This document shows, one piece after another, positions 24,520 through 32,149 of a stretch of 64,000 bases of DNA. How positions within the stretch are numbered: the first letter of the stretch is position 1; each line of letters opens with the position of its first letter. The notes under the pieces were generated by a model that worked only from the letters and a program-made list of their open reading frames with translations, did not search any database and was not told where the DNA came from. The position numbers and the translations under genes were made by a program. Source of the stretch: Rhizobium johnstonii 3841 (GTDB taxonomy: Bacteria; Pseudomonadota; Alphaproteobacteria; Rhizobiales; Rhizobiaceae); contig NC_008380.1 of assembly GCF_000009265.1 (NCBI RefSeq), forward strand, positions 3,477,501-3,541,500, in the 5' to 3' direction.

Positions 24520-25737
24520 ATGACGGAGACCGTGACGAAAAAACCGCCGCTTGCCGGCATCCGGGTGATCGAGCTTGCCCGTGTGCTCGCCGGCCCTTGG
24601 GCGGGACAGATGCTCGCCGATCTCGGTGCAGACGTCATCAAGGTCGAAAATCCCGACGGCGGCGACGATACGCGCCAATGGGGGCCACCCTTCGTCGAAG
24701 GCGCCGACGGCGAAAATCTCTCGGCCGCCTATTATCACGCCGCCAATCGCGGCAAGCGCTCAGTCACCGCCGACCTGAAGAGCGCCGAAGGCCAGGATCT
24801 CGTCCGCCGCCTCGTCTCCACCGCCGATGTGGTGATCGAGAATTTCAAGCTCGGCGGCCTCGTCAAATACGGGCTCGATTATGACAGCCTGCGCAAGGTC
24901 AACCCGAAGCTCGTCTATTGCTCGATCACCGGCTTCGGCCAGAACGGCCCTTATGCCAGCCTCGCCGGCTACGATTACATCGTCCAGGGCATGTCCGGCT
25001 TCATGTCGATTACCGGGGAGCCGGGCGGCCAGCCGATGAAGGCAGGCGTCGCCATCGCCGATATCTTCACCGGCATTTATGCCGTCGCGGCGATCGAAGC
25101 CGCCCTGATCCATGCCCTGAAGTCAGGCGAAGGCCAGTTGGTCGACATGGCCCTGCTCGACGTGCAATCGGCCGTGCTCGCCAATCAGAACATGAATTAC
25201 CTGGTCTCCGGCGAGGCGCCGACCCGCCTCGGCAATGCCCATCCCAATATCTCGCCCTATGAGGTCGTGCCGACGGCGGATGGTTACCTCATTCTCGCGG
25301 TTGGAAACGACGGCCAGTTCCGCCGCCTCTGCACCATCCTCGGCCTGGAGACCATCGCCAGCGACGAGCGTTTCGCCACCAACAAGGCCCGCGTCGGCAA
25401 TCGCGGCGAAGTGCGCCGCCTCGTCTCCACCGAAACGCTGAAATGGCAGAAGGCGGATCTGCTGAAGGCCTGTGAAGAGAACGCGGTTCCGTCAGGCGCA
25501 ATCAATACGATCGAGGAAATGTTCGCCCATCCGCAGGTGCAGGCCCGCGGCCTGCGCATCGACCTTGCGGATGCCGCCGGCACCGTGATCCCCGGTGTCA
25601 GGACGCCTGTGGTGCTGTCGGAGACGCCGCTGCGTTATATCAGGCCGAGCCCGCGTCTCGGCGAACACCAGGCAGAAATTCTGGCGGAACTCGCAGAGCG
25701 CGAGAAAGGCATTGTCGTGAAGAAGGCATCGTCATGA
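24520..25737 (+). CDS. CoA-transferase family III (CaiB/BaiF) protein
   Basis: 405 residues. LAGIRVIELARVLAGPWAGQ and LGADVIKVENPDGGDDTRQW are the N-terminal CaiB/BaiF signatures; FKLGGLVKYGLDYDSL and NPKLVYCSITGFGQNGPYA the central ones. The Asp of VDMALLDVQSAVLANQ is at the position of the formyl-CoA-transferase nucleophile that forms the aspartyl-CoA anhydride. GGGAGGAAC precedes the ATG at 24520. The stop overlaps the next start (ATGA), so a ThDP enzyme is made from the same transcript, an arrangement also seen for formyl-CoA transferase and oxalyl-CoA decarboxylase. The acyl substrate here is unknown. Confidence 0.9.
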   Translation: MTETVTKKPPLAGIRVIELARVLAGPWAGQMLADLGADVIKVENPDGGDDTRQWGPPFVEGADGENLSAAYYHAANRGKRSVTADLKSAEGQDLVRRLVSTADVVIENFKLGGLVKYGLDYDSLRKVNPKLVYCSITGFGQNGPYASLAGYDYIVQGMSGFMSITGEPGGQPMKAGVAIADIFTGIYAVAAIEAALIHALKSGEGQLVDMALLDVQSAVLANQNMNYLVSGEAPTRLGNAHPNISPYEVVPTADGYLILAVGNDGQFRRLCTILGLETIASDERFATNKARVGNRGEVRRLVSTETLKWQKADLLKACEENAVPSGAINTIEEMFAHPQVQARGLRIDLADAAGTVIPGVRTPVVLSETPLRYIRPSPRLGEHQAEILAELAEREKGIVVKKASS

Positions 25738-27392
25738 AAAAAACCGGCGGGGAACTGATCGTCGAGGCGCTGAAGGCGAACGGCGTCCAGCGTCTCTCCT
25801 GCGTGCCCGGCGAGAGCTTCCTTGCCGTGCTCGACGCGTTGCGCGACAGCGATATCGACGTCCTCGTCTGCCGCCAGGAGGGCGGAGCGGCGATGATGGC
25901 GGATTGCTGGGGCCGGCTGACCGGCGAACCCGGCATCTGCATGGTGACCCGTGGCCCCGGCGCCACCAACGCCTCCGCCGGCCTGCATATCGCCAAACAG
26001 GACTCGATCCCGATGATCCTGTTCATCGGCCAGGTGCAGCGCGAAGCACGCGAGCGCGAAGCCTTCCAGGAGGTCGAGTTCCGCCGCGCCTTTACCGAAT
26101 TCGCCAAATGGGTGGGCGAGATCGACGATGCGGCCCGCATTCCAGAGTTCGTCACCCGCGCCTTTGCGGTCGCAACCTCCGGCCGGCCCGGCCCGGTCGT
26201 GCTGACGCTGCCGGAGGACATGCTGCGCGATGAGGTCGAGGCACCCCGCGCCAGACACTATGCCAACGTCGAGGCCCATCCCGGCCGCCGGCAGATCGAC
26301 GATTTTTATCTCCGCCTGCTGAAAGCCGAGCGGCCGATGGCAATCCTTGGCGGCACACGCTGGGATGCCGATGCCGTCGCCGATTTTCAGAGTTTCGCCG
26401 AGCGTTTCCAACTGCCTATCGGCTGCTCCTTCCGCCGGCAGATGCTGTTCGATCATCTCCATCCCTGCTACGCCGGCGATGTCGGCATCGGCATCAATCC
26501 GGCATTGGCAAAAGAGATCAAGGAAAGCGACCTGCTGATCCTGCTCGGCAGCCGCATGTCGGAGATGCCGTCCTCGTCCTATACGCTGATCGATATCCCC
26601 TACCCCCAGCAATCGCTGGTGCATATCTATCCCGACGCTTCCGAGCTCGGCCGCATCTACCGTCCGGATCTTGCCATCTGCGCAGCACCTGCCGATTTCG
26701 TGGCCGCCCTCGCCGATCTGGAAGCGCCGGCCGAACCACACTGGGCCGAGCGCACCGCGCGCCTGCACCAGGCCTATCTCGCCTGGTCGAAGCCGCCCTT
26801 GAGCGGACCGGGCGCCGTCCATATGGGGCCGATCATGGAATGGCTGGAGGCCAATACCGGGCCGGAGACGATCTTCACCAATGGTGCGGGCAACTACGCC
26901 ACCTGGGTGCACCGCTTCCATCGTTTTCGCCGCTTCAACACCCAAGCCGCCCCCACCTCAGGCTCAATGGGTTACGGCCTGCCGGCCGCCGTCGCCGCCA
27001 AGCGGCTCTTTCCCGAGCGCGAGGTCATCTGCTTTGCCGGCGACGGCTGCTTCCTGATGCACGGACAGGAATTCGCGACCGCCATCCGCTACGGCCTGCC
27101 GATCATCGCAGTCGTCGTCAACAATGGCATCTACGGCACGATCCGCATGCATCAGGAGCGCGAGTATCCCGGCCGCGTCAGCAGCACCGATCTGACCAAT
27201 CCCGACTTCGCAGCTCTTGCCCGCGCCTATGGCGGCCACGGCGAGACGGTGGAGACGACGGCGGATTTCGCCCCGGCCTTCGAGCGGGCGCGCGCCAGCG
27301 GCAAACCTGCAATCATCGAAATCAAGCTCGATCCCGAAGCGATCACGCCGACGCGCACGCTCTCGGAAATCGCGCAAACAAAAAGCCGGTGA
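25734..27392 (+). CDS. Thiamine diphosphate-dependent enzyme, acetolactate synthase-like
   Basis: 552 residues in the usual three domains. The N-terminal Pyr domain has the catalytic-type Glu in VCRQEGGAAMMADCWGR and TRGPGATNASAG; the C-terminal PP domain has the ThDP/Mg motif GDGCFLMHGQEFATAIRYGL followed by VVVNNGIYGTIRMHQ. The closest subtype by eye is the acetolactate synthase/benzoylformate decarboxylase group; the NNGGIYRGD form of oxalyl-CoA decarboxylase is absent. With a CaiB transferase directly before it, a role in decarboxylating an acyl or 2-oxo compound is plausible, but unproven. Its stop codon lies in the stem of the terminator at 27385. Confidence 0.88.
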   Translation: MKKTGGELIVEALKANGVQRLSCVPGESFLAVLDALRDSDIDVLVCRQEGGAAMMADCWGRLTGEPGICMVTRGPGATNASAGLHIAKQDSIPMILFIGQVQREAREREAFQEVEFRRAFTEFAKWVGEIDDAARIPEFVTRAFAVATSGRPGPVVLTLPEDMLRDEVEAPRARHYANVEAHPGRRQIDDFYLRLLKAERPMAILGGTRWDADAVADFQSFAERFQLPIGCSFRRQMLFDHLHPCYAGDVGIGINPALAKEIKESDLLILLGSRMSEMPSSSYTLIDIPYPQQSLVHIYPDASELGRIYRPDLAICAAPADFVAALADLEAPAEPHWAERTARLHQAYLAWSKPPLSGPGAVHMGPIMEWLEANTGPETIFTNGAGNYATWVHRFHRFRRFNTQAAPTSGSMGYGLPAAVAAKRLFPEREVICFAGDGCFLMHGQEFATAIRYGLPIIAVVVNNGIYGTIRMHQEREYPGRVSSTDLTNPDFAALARAYGGHGETVETTADFAPAFERARASGKPAIIEIKLDPEAITPTRTLSEIAQTKSR

Positions 27393-27406
27393 GAAAACTC
27401 ACCGGC
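27376..27406 (-). terminator. Intrinsic terminator for ridA, overlapping the end of the ThDP enzyme gene
   Basis: GCCGGTGAG (27385-27393) and CTCACCGGC (27398-27406) form a perfect 9-bp stem with an AAAA loop. On the minus strand the stem is followed by TTTTTGTTTG, so it terminates ridA transcripts. The TGA stop of the plus-strand gene (27390-27392) lies inside the left arm. Confidence 0.8.
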
Positions 27407-27431
27407 CTTGAAGGATAGGGACGCTGCGACT

Positions 27432-27776
27432 TCAGTCGAGTGCGGCTGTGATGATGAACTCGACCTTGTATTTCGGCGCAGCGAGCTTGGCTTCGCTGGT
27501 GGCGCGGGCCGGCGGATTGGCCGGATCGATCCAGCCTTCCCAGACGGCGTTCATCTCGGCGAAATCGGCGATGTCGGCGAGGTAGATGATCGTCTGCAGG
27601 ATCTTCGACTTGCTGCTGCCTGATGCAGCCAGCAGCCGGTCGACTTCGGCAAGCGAGGACTTGCACTGATCGGTGACGCTTTCGCCCTCGCCGACCTGAC
27701 CTGCGAGATAGACTGTATTGCCGTGAATGACGGCGCCGCTCATGCGCGAGCCGACGTCGATACGCTTGATGCTCAT
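27432..27776 (-). CDS. RidA/YjgF-family protein
   Basis: 114 residues of the RidA fold (reactive enamine/imine deaminase). GNTVYLAGQVGEGESV is the family's beta-strand/turn segment, SKSKILQTIIYLADIADFAE is the central helix, and ANPPARATSEAKLAAPKYKVE carries the Arg of the active-site region (usually RxxVxxxxLP; here RATSEAKLA). It belongs to the longer Rid-subfamily type rather than the canonical RidA. ATG at 27776 preferred over 27779 by distance from AGGAG. First of three minus-strand genes with about 70-base gaps. Confidence 0.85.
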   Translation of the reverse strand: MSIKRIDVGSRMSGAVIHGNTVYLAGQVGEGESVTDQCKSSLAEVDRLLAASGSSKSKILQTIIYLADIADFAEMNAVWEGWIDPANPPARATSEAKLAAPKYKVEFIITAALD

Positions 27777-27847
27777 CATAGTCTCCTGAGTGAATGGAAG
27801 GTGGAGGCGCTGAGGTTCAACGCCCGAAATGGCGCCCGGAACGGGGC

Positions 27848-28186
27848 TCAATTGCGGATATGGTGGGTCTTCTGGTAGATCGCCGTCGAGCGTGCGCCGG
27901 AACGGCAATAGCCGAGCATCGGCCGAGGGAATTCGTCGAGTGCGTCGACCATGCCCTGCACGGCTTCCTCGGTCACGCCCATCGGCCCAACAGGAACATG
28001 GGCGATATTCAGGCCGAGCTCCTTGGCGCGCGCCTCGATAACGGAGAACGACGTCTGGTCAGGACTTTCGTGATCGGGGCGGTGGCAGACGATCGATTTG
28101 AACCCCAGCGCCTTGATCTCGTCGAGCTCCTCAAGCGTGATCTGGCCCGAAACCGAATATTCATCGTCGATTTGGCGAACATCCAT
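27848..28186 (-). CDS. DUF442/TIGR01244 phosphatase-like (beta-lactamase-hydrolase-like) protein
   Basis: 112 residues. The fold is that of small dual-specificity phosphatase/rhodanese-like proteins; the P-loop reads YCRSGARST, a Cys-X5-Arg motif. Earlier VCHRPDHES and HVPVGPMGV match the DUF442 domain of Blh-type proteins. In those proteins the domain is fused to a metallo-beta-lactamase fold sulfur dioxygenase; here it stands alone. GAGGAGACAAGAC precedes the ATG. A persulfide or phosphate substrate is inferred from the family only. Confidence 0.85.
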   Translation of the reverse strand: MDVRQIDDEYSVSGQITLEELDEIKALGFKSIVCHRPDHESPDQTSFSVIEARAKELGLNIAHVPVGPMGVTEEAVQGMVDALDEFPRPMLGYCRSGARSTAIYQKTHHIRN

Positions 28187-28257
28187 CGTCTTGTCTCCTC
28201 AAAAATCGTGGGCTGAAGGTCTACGACGGAGGTCTGCCAGCGTCAACAACACTTCGC

Positions 28258-29097
28258 TCACAGGAAGGCAAAGGTCAGCGCATAGCTGCGGCTCTCGCCG
28301 GGCGCCAGCATGTTGAACTCACCGGCTGCCTCAAGCTCGTCGCGCGATATCCACCGATGCGAAACCGGTTCGATGCCGATGATATGGGCCGGCGCCTTCT
28401 GGTTCCGCCAGACCTGCAGATGGGGCAGTGTGTCGACACGGAAACGCACCCGCAGCGTCCTGCCGCCGATTGCGGCGATCGGTCCGAGGCGGACCTCCGC
28501 GAACCCCTCCTCCGTCGCCGGCGCCGCGACGCAGAAGATGCCGCCGGGCTCCTCGCCGAACGTCCAGGGGAAACCGCCATTTTCCAGCATCCGGCCTTCG
28601 AGCCGCGTGCCCTCGTCCAGCCATTTGCCGCCGGTGTTCATGTGGTACATCAGGAAGGTCGGCACCGTCCGATCGCTCGTATTGACGACCCGGTCCTCGA
28701 GCCGCACTTCGCCGGTTGCCCCATCGATCCGCCACAGCCGCTCGATGCGCTGCGGCAGTCCCTCGACGGTGGTGATGTCGATATCGGCCCGGCATTCGGC
28801 ATTGCCGTTCTCGAACTTCGTCCACAGCACCTTTGCCGCATGACCGGAGGCCGATCCGTGCAGCGGATAGACCTTGCCGTCGTCCCGGCCGGGAATCGGT
28901 TGGCGGTGGCGGATATGGTCCGGCCCGCAGGTGAACAGGAAGCCTTCGAGCGAGTGATCGATTCGCGGATCTCCGTCATCGGGAATGGCGCGTTTCGGCG
29001 CGATGTCGGCGCCTTCGACGATGCATCCGCCGATATCCAGCACCGATGTTTCGTCCAGCATCAGGCGCGGCCCGCTTGCGGCGACAAATTCGATCAT
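28258..29097 (-). CDS. Aldose 1-epimerase-like protein (DUF4432 type)
   Basis: 279 residues with a galactose-mutarotase-like beta-sandwich pattern: YPLHGSASGHAAKVLW holds the first conserved His, TFLMYHMNTGGKWLDEGTRL the second, and GIEPVSHRW the C-terminal Glu/Pro region usual for the DUF4432 branch. It probably binds a carbohydrate or sugar acid. The ATG at 29097 (MIEF) has AGGAGACC in front; a GTG at 29100 is directly upstream. Last of three co-directional genes before the 29.1-kb repeat. Confidence 0.8.
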   Translation of the reverse strand: MIEFVAASGPRLMLDETSVLDIGGCIVEGADIAPKRAIPDDGDPRIDHSLEGFLFTCGPDHIRHRQPIPGRDDGKVYPLHGSASGHAAKVLWTKFENGNAECRADIDITTVEGLPQRIERLWRIDGATGEVRLEDRVVNTSDRTVPTFLMYHMNTGGKWLDEGTRLEGRMLENGGFPWTFGEEPGGIFCVAAPATEEGFAEVRLGPIAAIGGRTLRVRFRVDTLPHLQVWRNQKAPAHIIGIEPVSHRWISRDELEAAGEFNMLAPGESRSYALTFAFL

Positions 29098-29130
29098 CAC
29101 GGTCTCCTTGGGGAATTGTCGGCGGCCCCT

Positions 29131-29240
29131 TAGAGCGCCGAGCGTCCTTTCGGACGTACAAAGGACGCTCTAACACTTTGAATCGACGCACCATGCTTTG
29201 CGAAAAACGGAATCGATTTTCGCAAAACATGATGCGCTAG
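29131..29240. repeat. Palindromic intergenic repeat, family A, copy 2 (longest)
   Basis: TAGAGCGCCGAGCGTCCTTT then CGGACGTACAAAGGACGCTC and AACACTTTGAAT repeat the order in the copy at 3451. It continues with a second hairpin, TTTGCGAAAA/TTTTCGCAAA (29196-29226), and ends GATGCGCTAG, so the whole unit has inverted ends. It lies just upstream of the epimerase-like gene in the promoter region. Confidence 0.7.
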
Positions 29241-29460
29241 CGTTAGGTTTCGGGCCGCCATTCGTCAATCGGCGTCGCCCGTATCTTGCGTTTTTGCAGC
29301 AACCGTGAATTTTGCGGAACTGACACAAGGACGCAAACGTTTATGAGTAAAAGGAAATCTTAGTGATTTTCATATTTTGTTCAGCACGCTTTCATAAATT
29401 CCACACTAGCGTCAAAATTGGCAGGTGTGTGTCTGCCAGTCACTGATCGAGGTATGATAC

Positions 29461-30861
29461 GTGGATCGCTTTTTGAAGTCGGCATTTTGTCTCGCGGCCG
29501 TCCTGGCTGCTCTTGCGGCTACAGCGCCGCAGGCAAGCGCGCAGCAGTTCCGCGATCGCCGCCAGAGCGATATCGTGCTTGTGACGCCGAGCGGTGAAAT
29601 CCTCGACTATGTTCCAGCCGGCTATATCTACGCCCGCGACCGTAGCGGCAATCGCGTCTTGATCGACGACTATGGCAACGTCGTCGCCACCGAGATGCGC
29701 GCCCGCGGCTACTATCCGCCGCGGCCCGGCCCGCGCGAGGTCTATAACGACCAGTACGGCAACGACCCCTATTATTCCGACAACAATCCCGATGGCGATA
29801 CGCGTTATTCCGAGCGCGGCGCTGTCACCGGCGGCATACCGCGAGATGCCGCGATCGAGCGCCGGCCGCTCGGTGACCAGCTCTATCCCGAGGATAACAG
29901 CATCGGCAATCCGCAGCCCGGCGACGATTATGCCTCGATCGATCCCGACCAGCAGATCCCGCCCGCCGATCAGCCGAAGGCCGCACCCGATGAACCTGTC
30001 ATCACGCTGAACAACAAATCGAAGCCGGAGATCGTCGCTTTGCAGGTCTTCCTCGACCGCGCCGGCGCCTCCCCCGGCGTCATCGACGGCCATATGGGTT
30101 CGAACGTCACCAAGGCGATCTTAGCCTACGATCAGATGACCGGCTCGAAGCTCGACCCGAACAACACAGACGCCATTCTGGAAGAGCTGCGCATGACCGG
30201 CGGGCTGCCCGTCGTCAGCTATACAATCACGCCTGCCGATGCGGCCGGCCCCTTCGTCGCCGAGATTCCGGAAGACTATTCGCATAAGGCGCTGCTGCCG
30301 TCGCTGGCTTACACCTCGACCACCGAGATGCTGGCCGAGCGTTTCCACATGGATGAGGCTTTCCTCAAGGAGATGAACCCCGGCGCCGACTTCACCGTTC
30401 CCGGCACCGTCATCAAGGTCGTCAATCCGGGCGAGCCGAAGAGCGGCGCGGTCGCCCGCATCATCGCCGACAAGGGCCGTAAGCAGGTCTTCGCTTATGA
30501 CGGCGCCGGCAATCTCCTCGCTGCCTATCCGGCGTCGATCGGCTCCACCGATACCCCCTCTCCGTCAGGCACGGTCAACGTCGAGCGCGTCGCCCTCAAT
30601 CCCGGCTACACCTACAATCCGAAGATCAATTTCCAGCAGGGCGCCAATGACAAAATTCTCAACATCCCGCCCGGCCCCAACGGTCCCGTCGGCACCGTCT
30701 GGATGGCTCTCTCCAAGCCGACCTACGGCATCCATGGCACGCCCGAGCCCTCGAAGATCGGCCGCACTCAGAGCCACGGTTGTATCCGGCTGACCAACTG
30801 GGATGCCACCGAGCTTGCCAAGATGGTCAAGCCGGGAGTGACGGTCGAATTCGTCGACTGA
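29461..30861 (+). CDS. L,D-transpeptidase (YkuD) with peptidoglycan-binding domain
   Basis: 466 residues. Signal peptide about 1-27 (FCLAAVLAALAATAPQASA). A Tyr/Pro/Asp-rich variable segment (about 70-180), a PG_binding_1-like domain (about 185-240: EIVALQVFLDRAGASPGVID) and a LysM-like block (EMLAERFHMDEAFLKEMNPG) come before the YkuD catalytic domain (about 335-466). The active-site motif is YGIHGTP...RTQSHGCIRLTNWD, with catalytic His and Cys. It makes 3-3 cross-links or attaches proteins to the wall, and polar-growing rhizobia are rich in such enzymes. GTG start with GAGG 8 bases before. A strong terminator follows at 30880. Confidence 0.92.
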   Translation: MDRFLKSAFCLAAVLAALAATAPQASAQQFRDRRQSDIVLVTPSGEILDYVPAGYIYARDRSGNRVLIDDYGNVVATEMRARGYYPPRPGPREVYNDQYGNDPYYSDNNPDGDTRYSERGAVTGGIPRDAAIERRPLGDQLYPEDNSIGNPQPGDDYASIDPDQQIPPADQPKAAPDEPVITLNNKSKPEIVALQVFLDRAGASPGVIDGHMGSNVTKAILAYDQMTGSKLDPNNTDAILEELRMTGGLPVVSYTITPADAAGPFVAEIPEDYSHKALLPSLAYTSTTEMLAERFHMDEAFLKEMNPGADFTVPGTVIKVVNPGEPKSGAVARIIADKGRKQVFAYDGAGNLLAAYPASIGSTDTPSPSGTVNVERVALNPGYTYNPKINFQQGANDKILNIPPGPNGPVGTVWMALSKPTYGIHGTPEPSKIGRTQSHGCIRLTNWDATELAKMVKPGVTVEFVD

Positions 30862-30879
30862 AATCATTCTCACGATAAC

Positions 30880-30920
30880 AACGACAAGGCCGCCGGAACG
30901 CTCCGGCGGCCTTGTCGTTT
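30880..30920. terminator. Bidirectional terminator between L,D-transpeptidase and ParA genes
   Basis: AACGACAAGGCCGCCGGA (30880-30897) pairs perfectly with TCCGGCGGCCTTGTCGTT (30902-30919), an 18-bp stem with a 4-base loop, between convergent genes. A short T run follows on plus. It is the longest perfect intergenic stem in the window. Confidence 0.8.
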
Positions 30921-30935
30921 CAGGTGGGGATATAT

Positions 30936-31649
30936 TCAGGCGGCGGAGCGGACCATCGGGCTCGTCACGCGGGCGGATGCCGTCAGCCTCGCCGGCAGCT
31001 TGCGCATTATTTCTTCGGCAAAACAGGCAGCGTTTTCCCGGGCCTTGTCGAGATTGCTGACGCGTGTCGGATCGATCGTGTGCAACGTGCCGCCACAGTC
31101 GAAGATGTCGCGGAAGGCGGAGCGTTCGATGATAGCGGTATCGAGCACCGGCACATGCCGCTCGCTGAGCAGCGACTTGACGACTTGCAGCGCCCGCGTC
31201 GTCACCATCGAGTTGACGCGGGTGAGCACCACCGAATGGCCGATCTTGATGCCCGCCTTCTCATCCAGATACTGCAGCAGTTCGAGCACCTGCGCGCCGC
31301 CGCGTGCATCCATCGCACAGCCCTGGATCGGGATCAGCACATGGTCGGAAAGCCCGACGGCGGTGGCAAGCAGCGGATTGCGCGCACCCGGCAGGTCGAC
31401 GATGAAATAGTCGGTATTGTGCTTGTTCTCGCTGATATGCAGCGGCAGCGACGCAGTCGTCACGAAATCGATCACCGAAACATTGGGCACATGGCCTGAT
31501 ATTTCGTGCCAGCGAGAAATCCAGTGCTGCGGGTCCGCGTCGAGAATGGTGACGCGATAGCCTATGCGGGCAAGCTCGGTCGCGAGCAAGAGAACAGCGG
31601 TCGTCTTGCCGGCGCCGCCCTTGGTATTTGCGAATGTGATGACAGGCAT
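30936..31649 (-). CDS. ParA-family ATPase (VirC1-like), orphan
   Basis: 237 residues. The deviant Walker A of ParA/MinD proteins is in ITFANTKGGAGKTTAVLLLA (residues 4-23); ILDADPQHWISRW and YFIVDLPGARNPLLATAVGL are the switch regions. Overall it looks like chromosomal VirC1/ParA-like proteins of Rhizobiaceae. No parB, repABC or parS is seen near it, so plasmid-type partition is not supported; positioning of a cellular cargo is an alternative. ATG at 31649 has GAGGACCG upstream; the frame extends to 31712. Confidence 0.85.
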   Translation of the reverse strand: MPVITFANTKGGAGKTTAVLLLATELARIGYRVTILDADPQHWISRWHEISGHVPNVSVIDFVTTASLPLHISENKHNTDYFIVDLPGARNPLLATAVGLSDHVLIPIQGCAMDARGGAQVLELLQYLDEKAGIKIGHSVVLTRVNSMVTTRALQVVKSLLSERHVPVLDTAIIERSAFRDIFDCGGTLHTIDPTRVSNLDKARENAACFAEEIMRKLPARLTASARVTSPMVRSAA

Positions 31650-31801
31650 GTTCGGTCCTCGGAAGGAAAATGGTGCGAGCTGGAATCGCTCTTTTACGCA
31701 CCCTCGGAGCATTGTGCGGTTAATGCATCCTTTCTAATTATGGTTAACAAATTCGAAACACGCGCGGCGAAATTGCAGCCGGTATTTTCACATCCCTAAA
31801 A

Positions 31802-32075
31802 CTAGAGCCTTTCCGGGTTAGATTGAAGCATTCTGTTGGCTCAAACGGAGTCGGATGGTCGACCGGCCGGCGCGCGTCGTAGCCAAGCTCTACGGCCAAG
31901 CCGGCCGGTCGATCAGCCGGCCCGTTTCAGCCAACCCGAAGGGCCGGGCATCTTTCCGCCAGGGCAAAGGCGATCGGCTCGGACGTACCAAGGGGTATGC
32001 CCGTCGCCAATCGCCTTTGCCCTGACGAAAACCTGCTCCGGCAGAATGATTCAATCTAACCCGGAAAGGCTCTAG
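31802..32075. mobile_element. MITE-like non-coding element with 34-bp terminal inverted repeats
   Basis: The ends 31802-31835 and 32042-32075 are inverted repeats of 34 bp with one mismatch, beginning CTAGAGCCTTTCCGGGTTAG. CTAG bounds both ends, and TA within it could be the target duplication left by IS630/Tc1-type transposases, which favour CTAG. Inside are two further perfect stems: GACCGGCCGGC at 31861-31871 with its complement at 31900-31910, and AGGGCAAAGGCGAT at 31961-31974 with its complement at 32010-32023. No transposase or other gene is encoded. Mobility is inferred from structure only. Confidence 0.7.
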
Positions 32076-32091
32076 GGACGTTGCCGAAACG

Positions 32092-32124
32092 AAAAAAGGC
32101 CTGGAAACCGAGGTTTTCCAGGCC
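32092..32124 (-). terminator. Intrinsic terminator after the Fe-alcohol dehydrogenase gene
   Basis: GGCCTGGAAA (32098-32107) pairs with TTTCCAGGCC (32115-32124) over a 7-base loop. On the minus strand the stem is followed by TTTTTT (32097-32092), a textbook end for the ADH/ALDH/GS-like operon, about 25 bases past its last stop. Confidence 0.88.
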
Positions 32125-32149
32125 AGTCTGTTGGTCCGCTCTTATGTTG

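Noticed and set aside
25734..27392. ThDP enzyme as oxalyl-CoA decarboxylase
   Set aside because: The CoA transferase partner suggested it, but the PP-domain loop lacks the Oxc form and the sequence is acetolactate-synthase-like.
30936..31649. ParA as part of a plasmid partition system
   Set aside because: No parB, parS-like repeats or rep genes are near; the context is chromosomal.
31836..32075. A 79-codon frame inside the MITE-like element
   Set aside because: No ribosome-binding site or domain; the sequence is dominated by inverted repeats.
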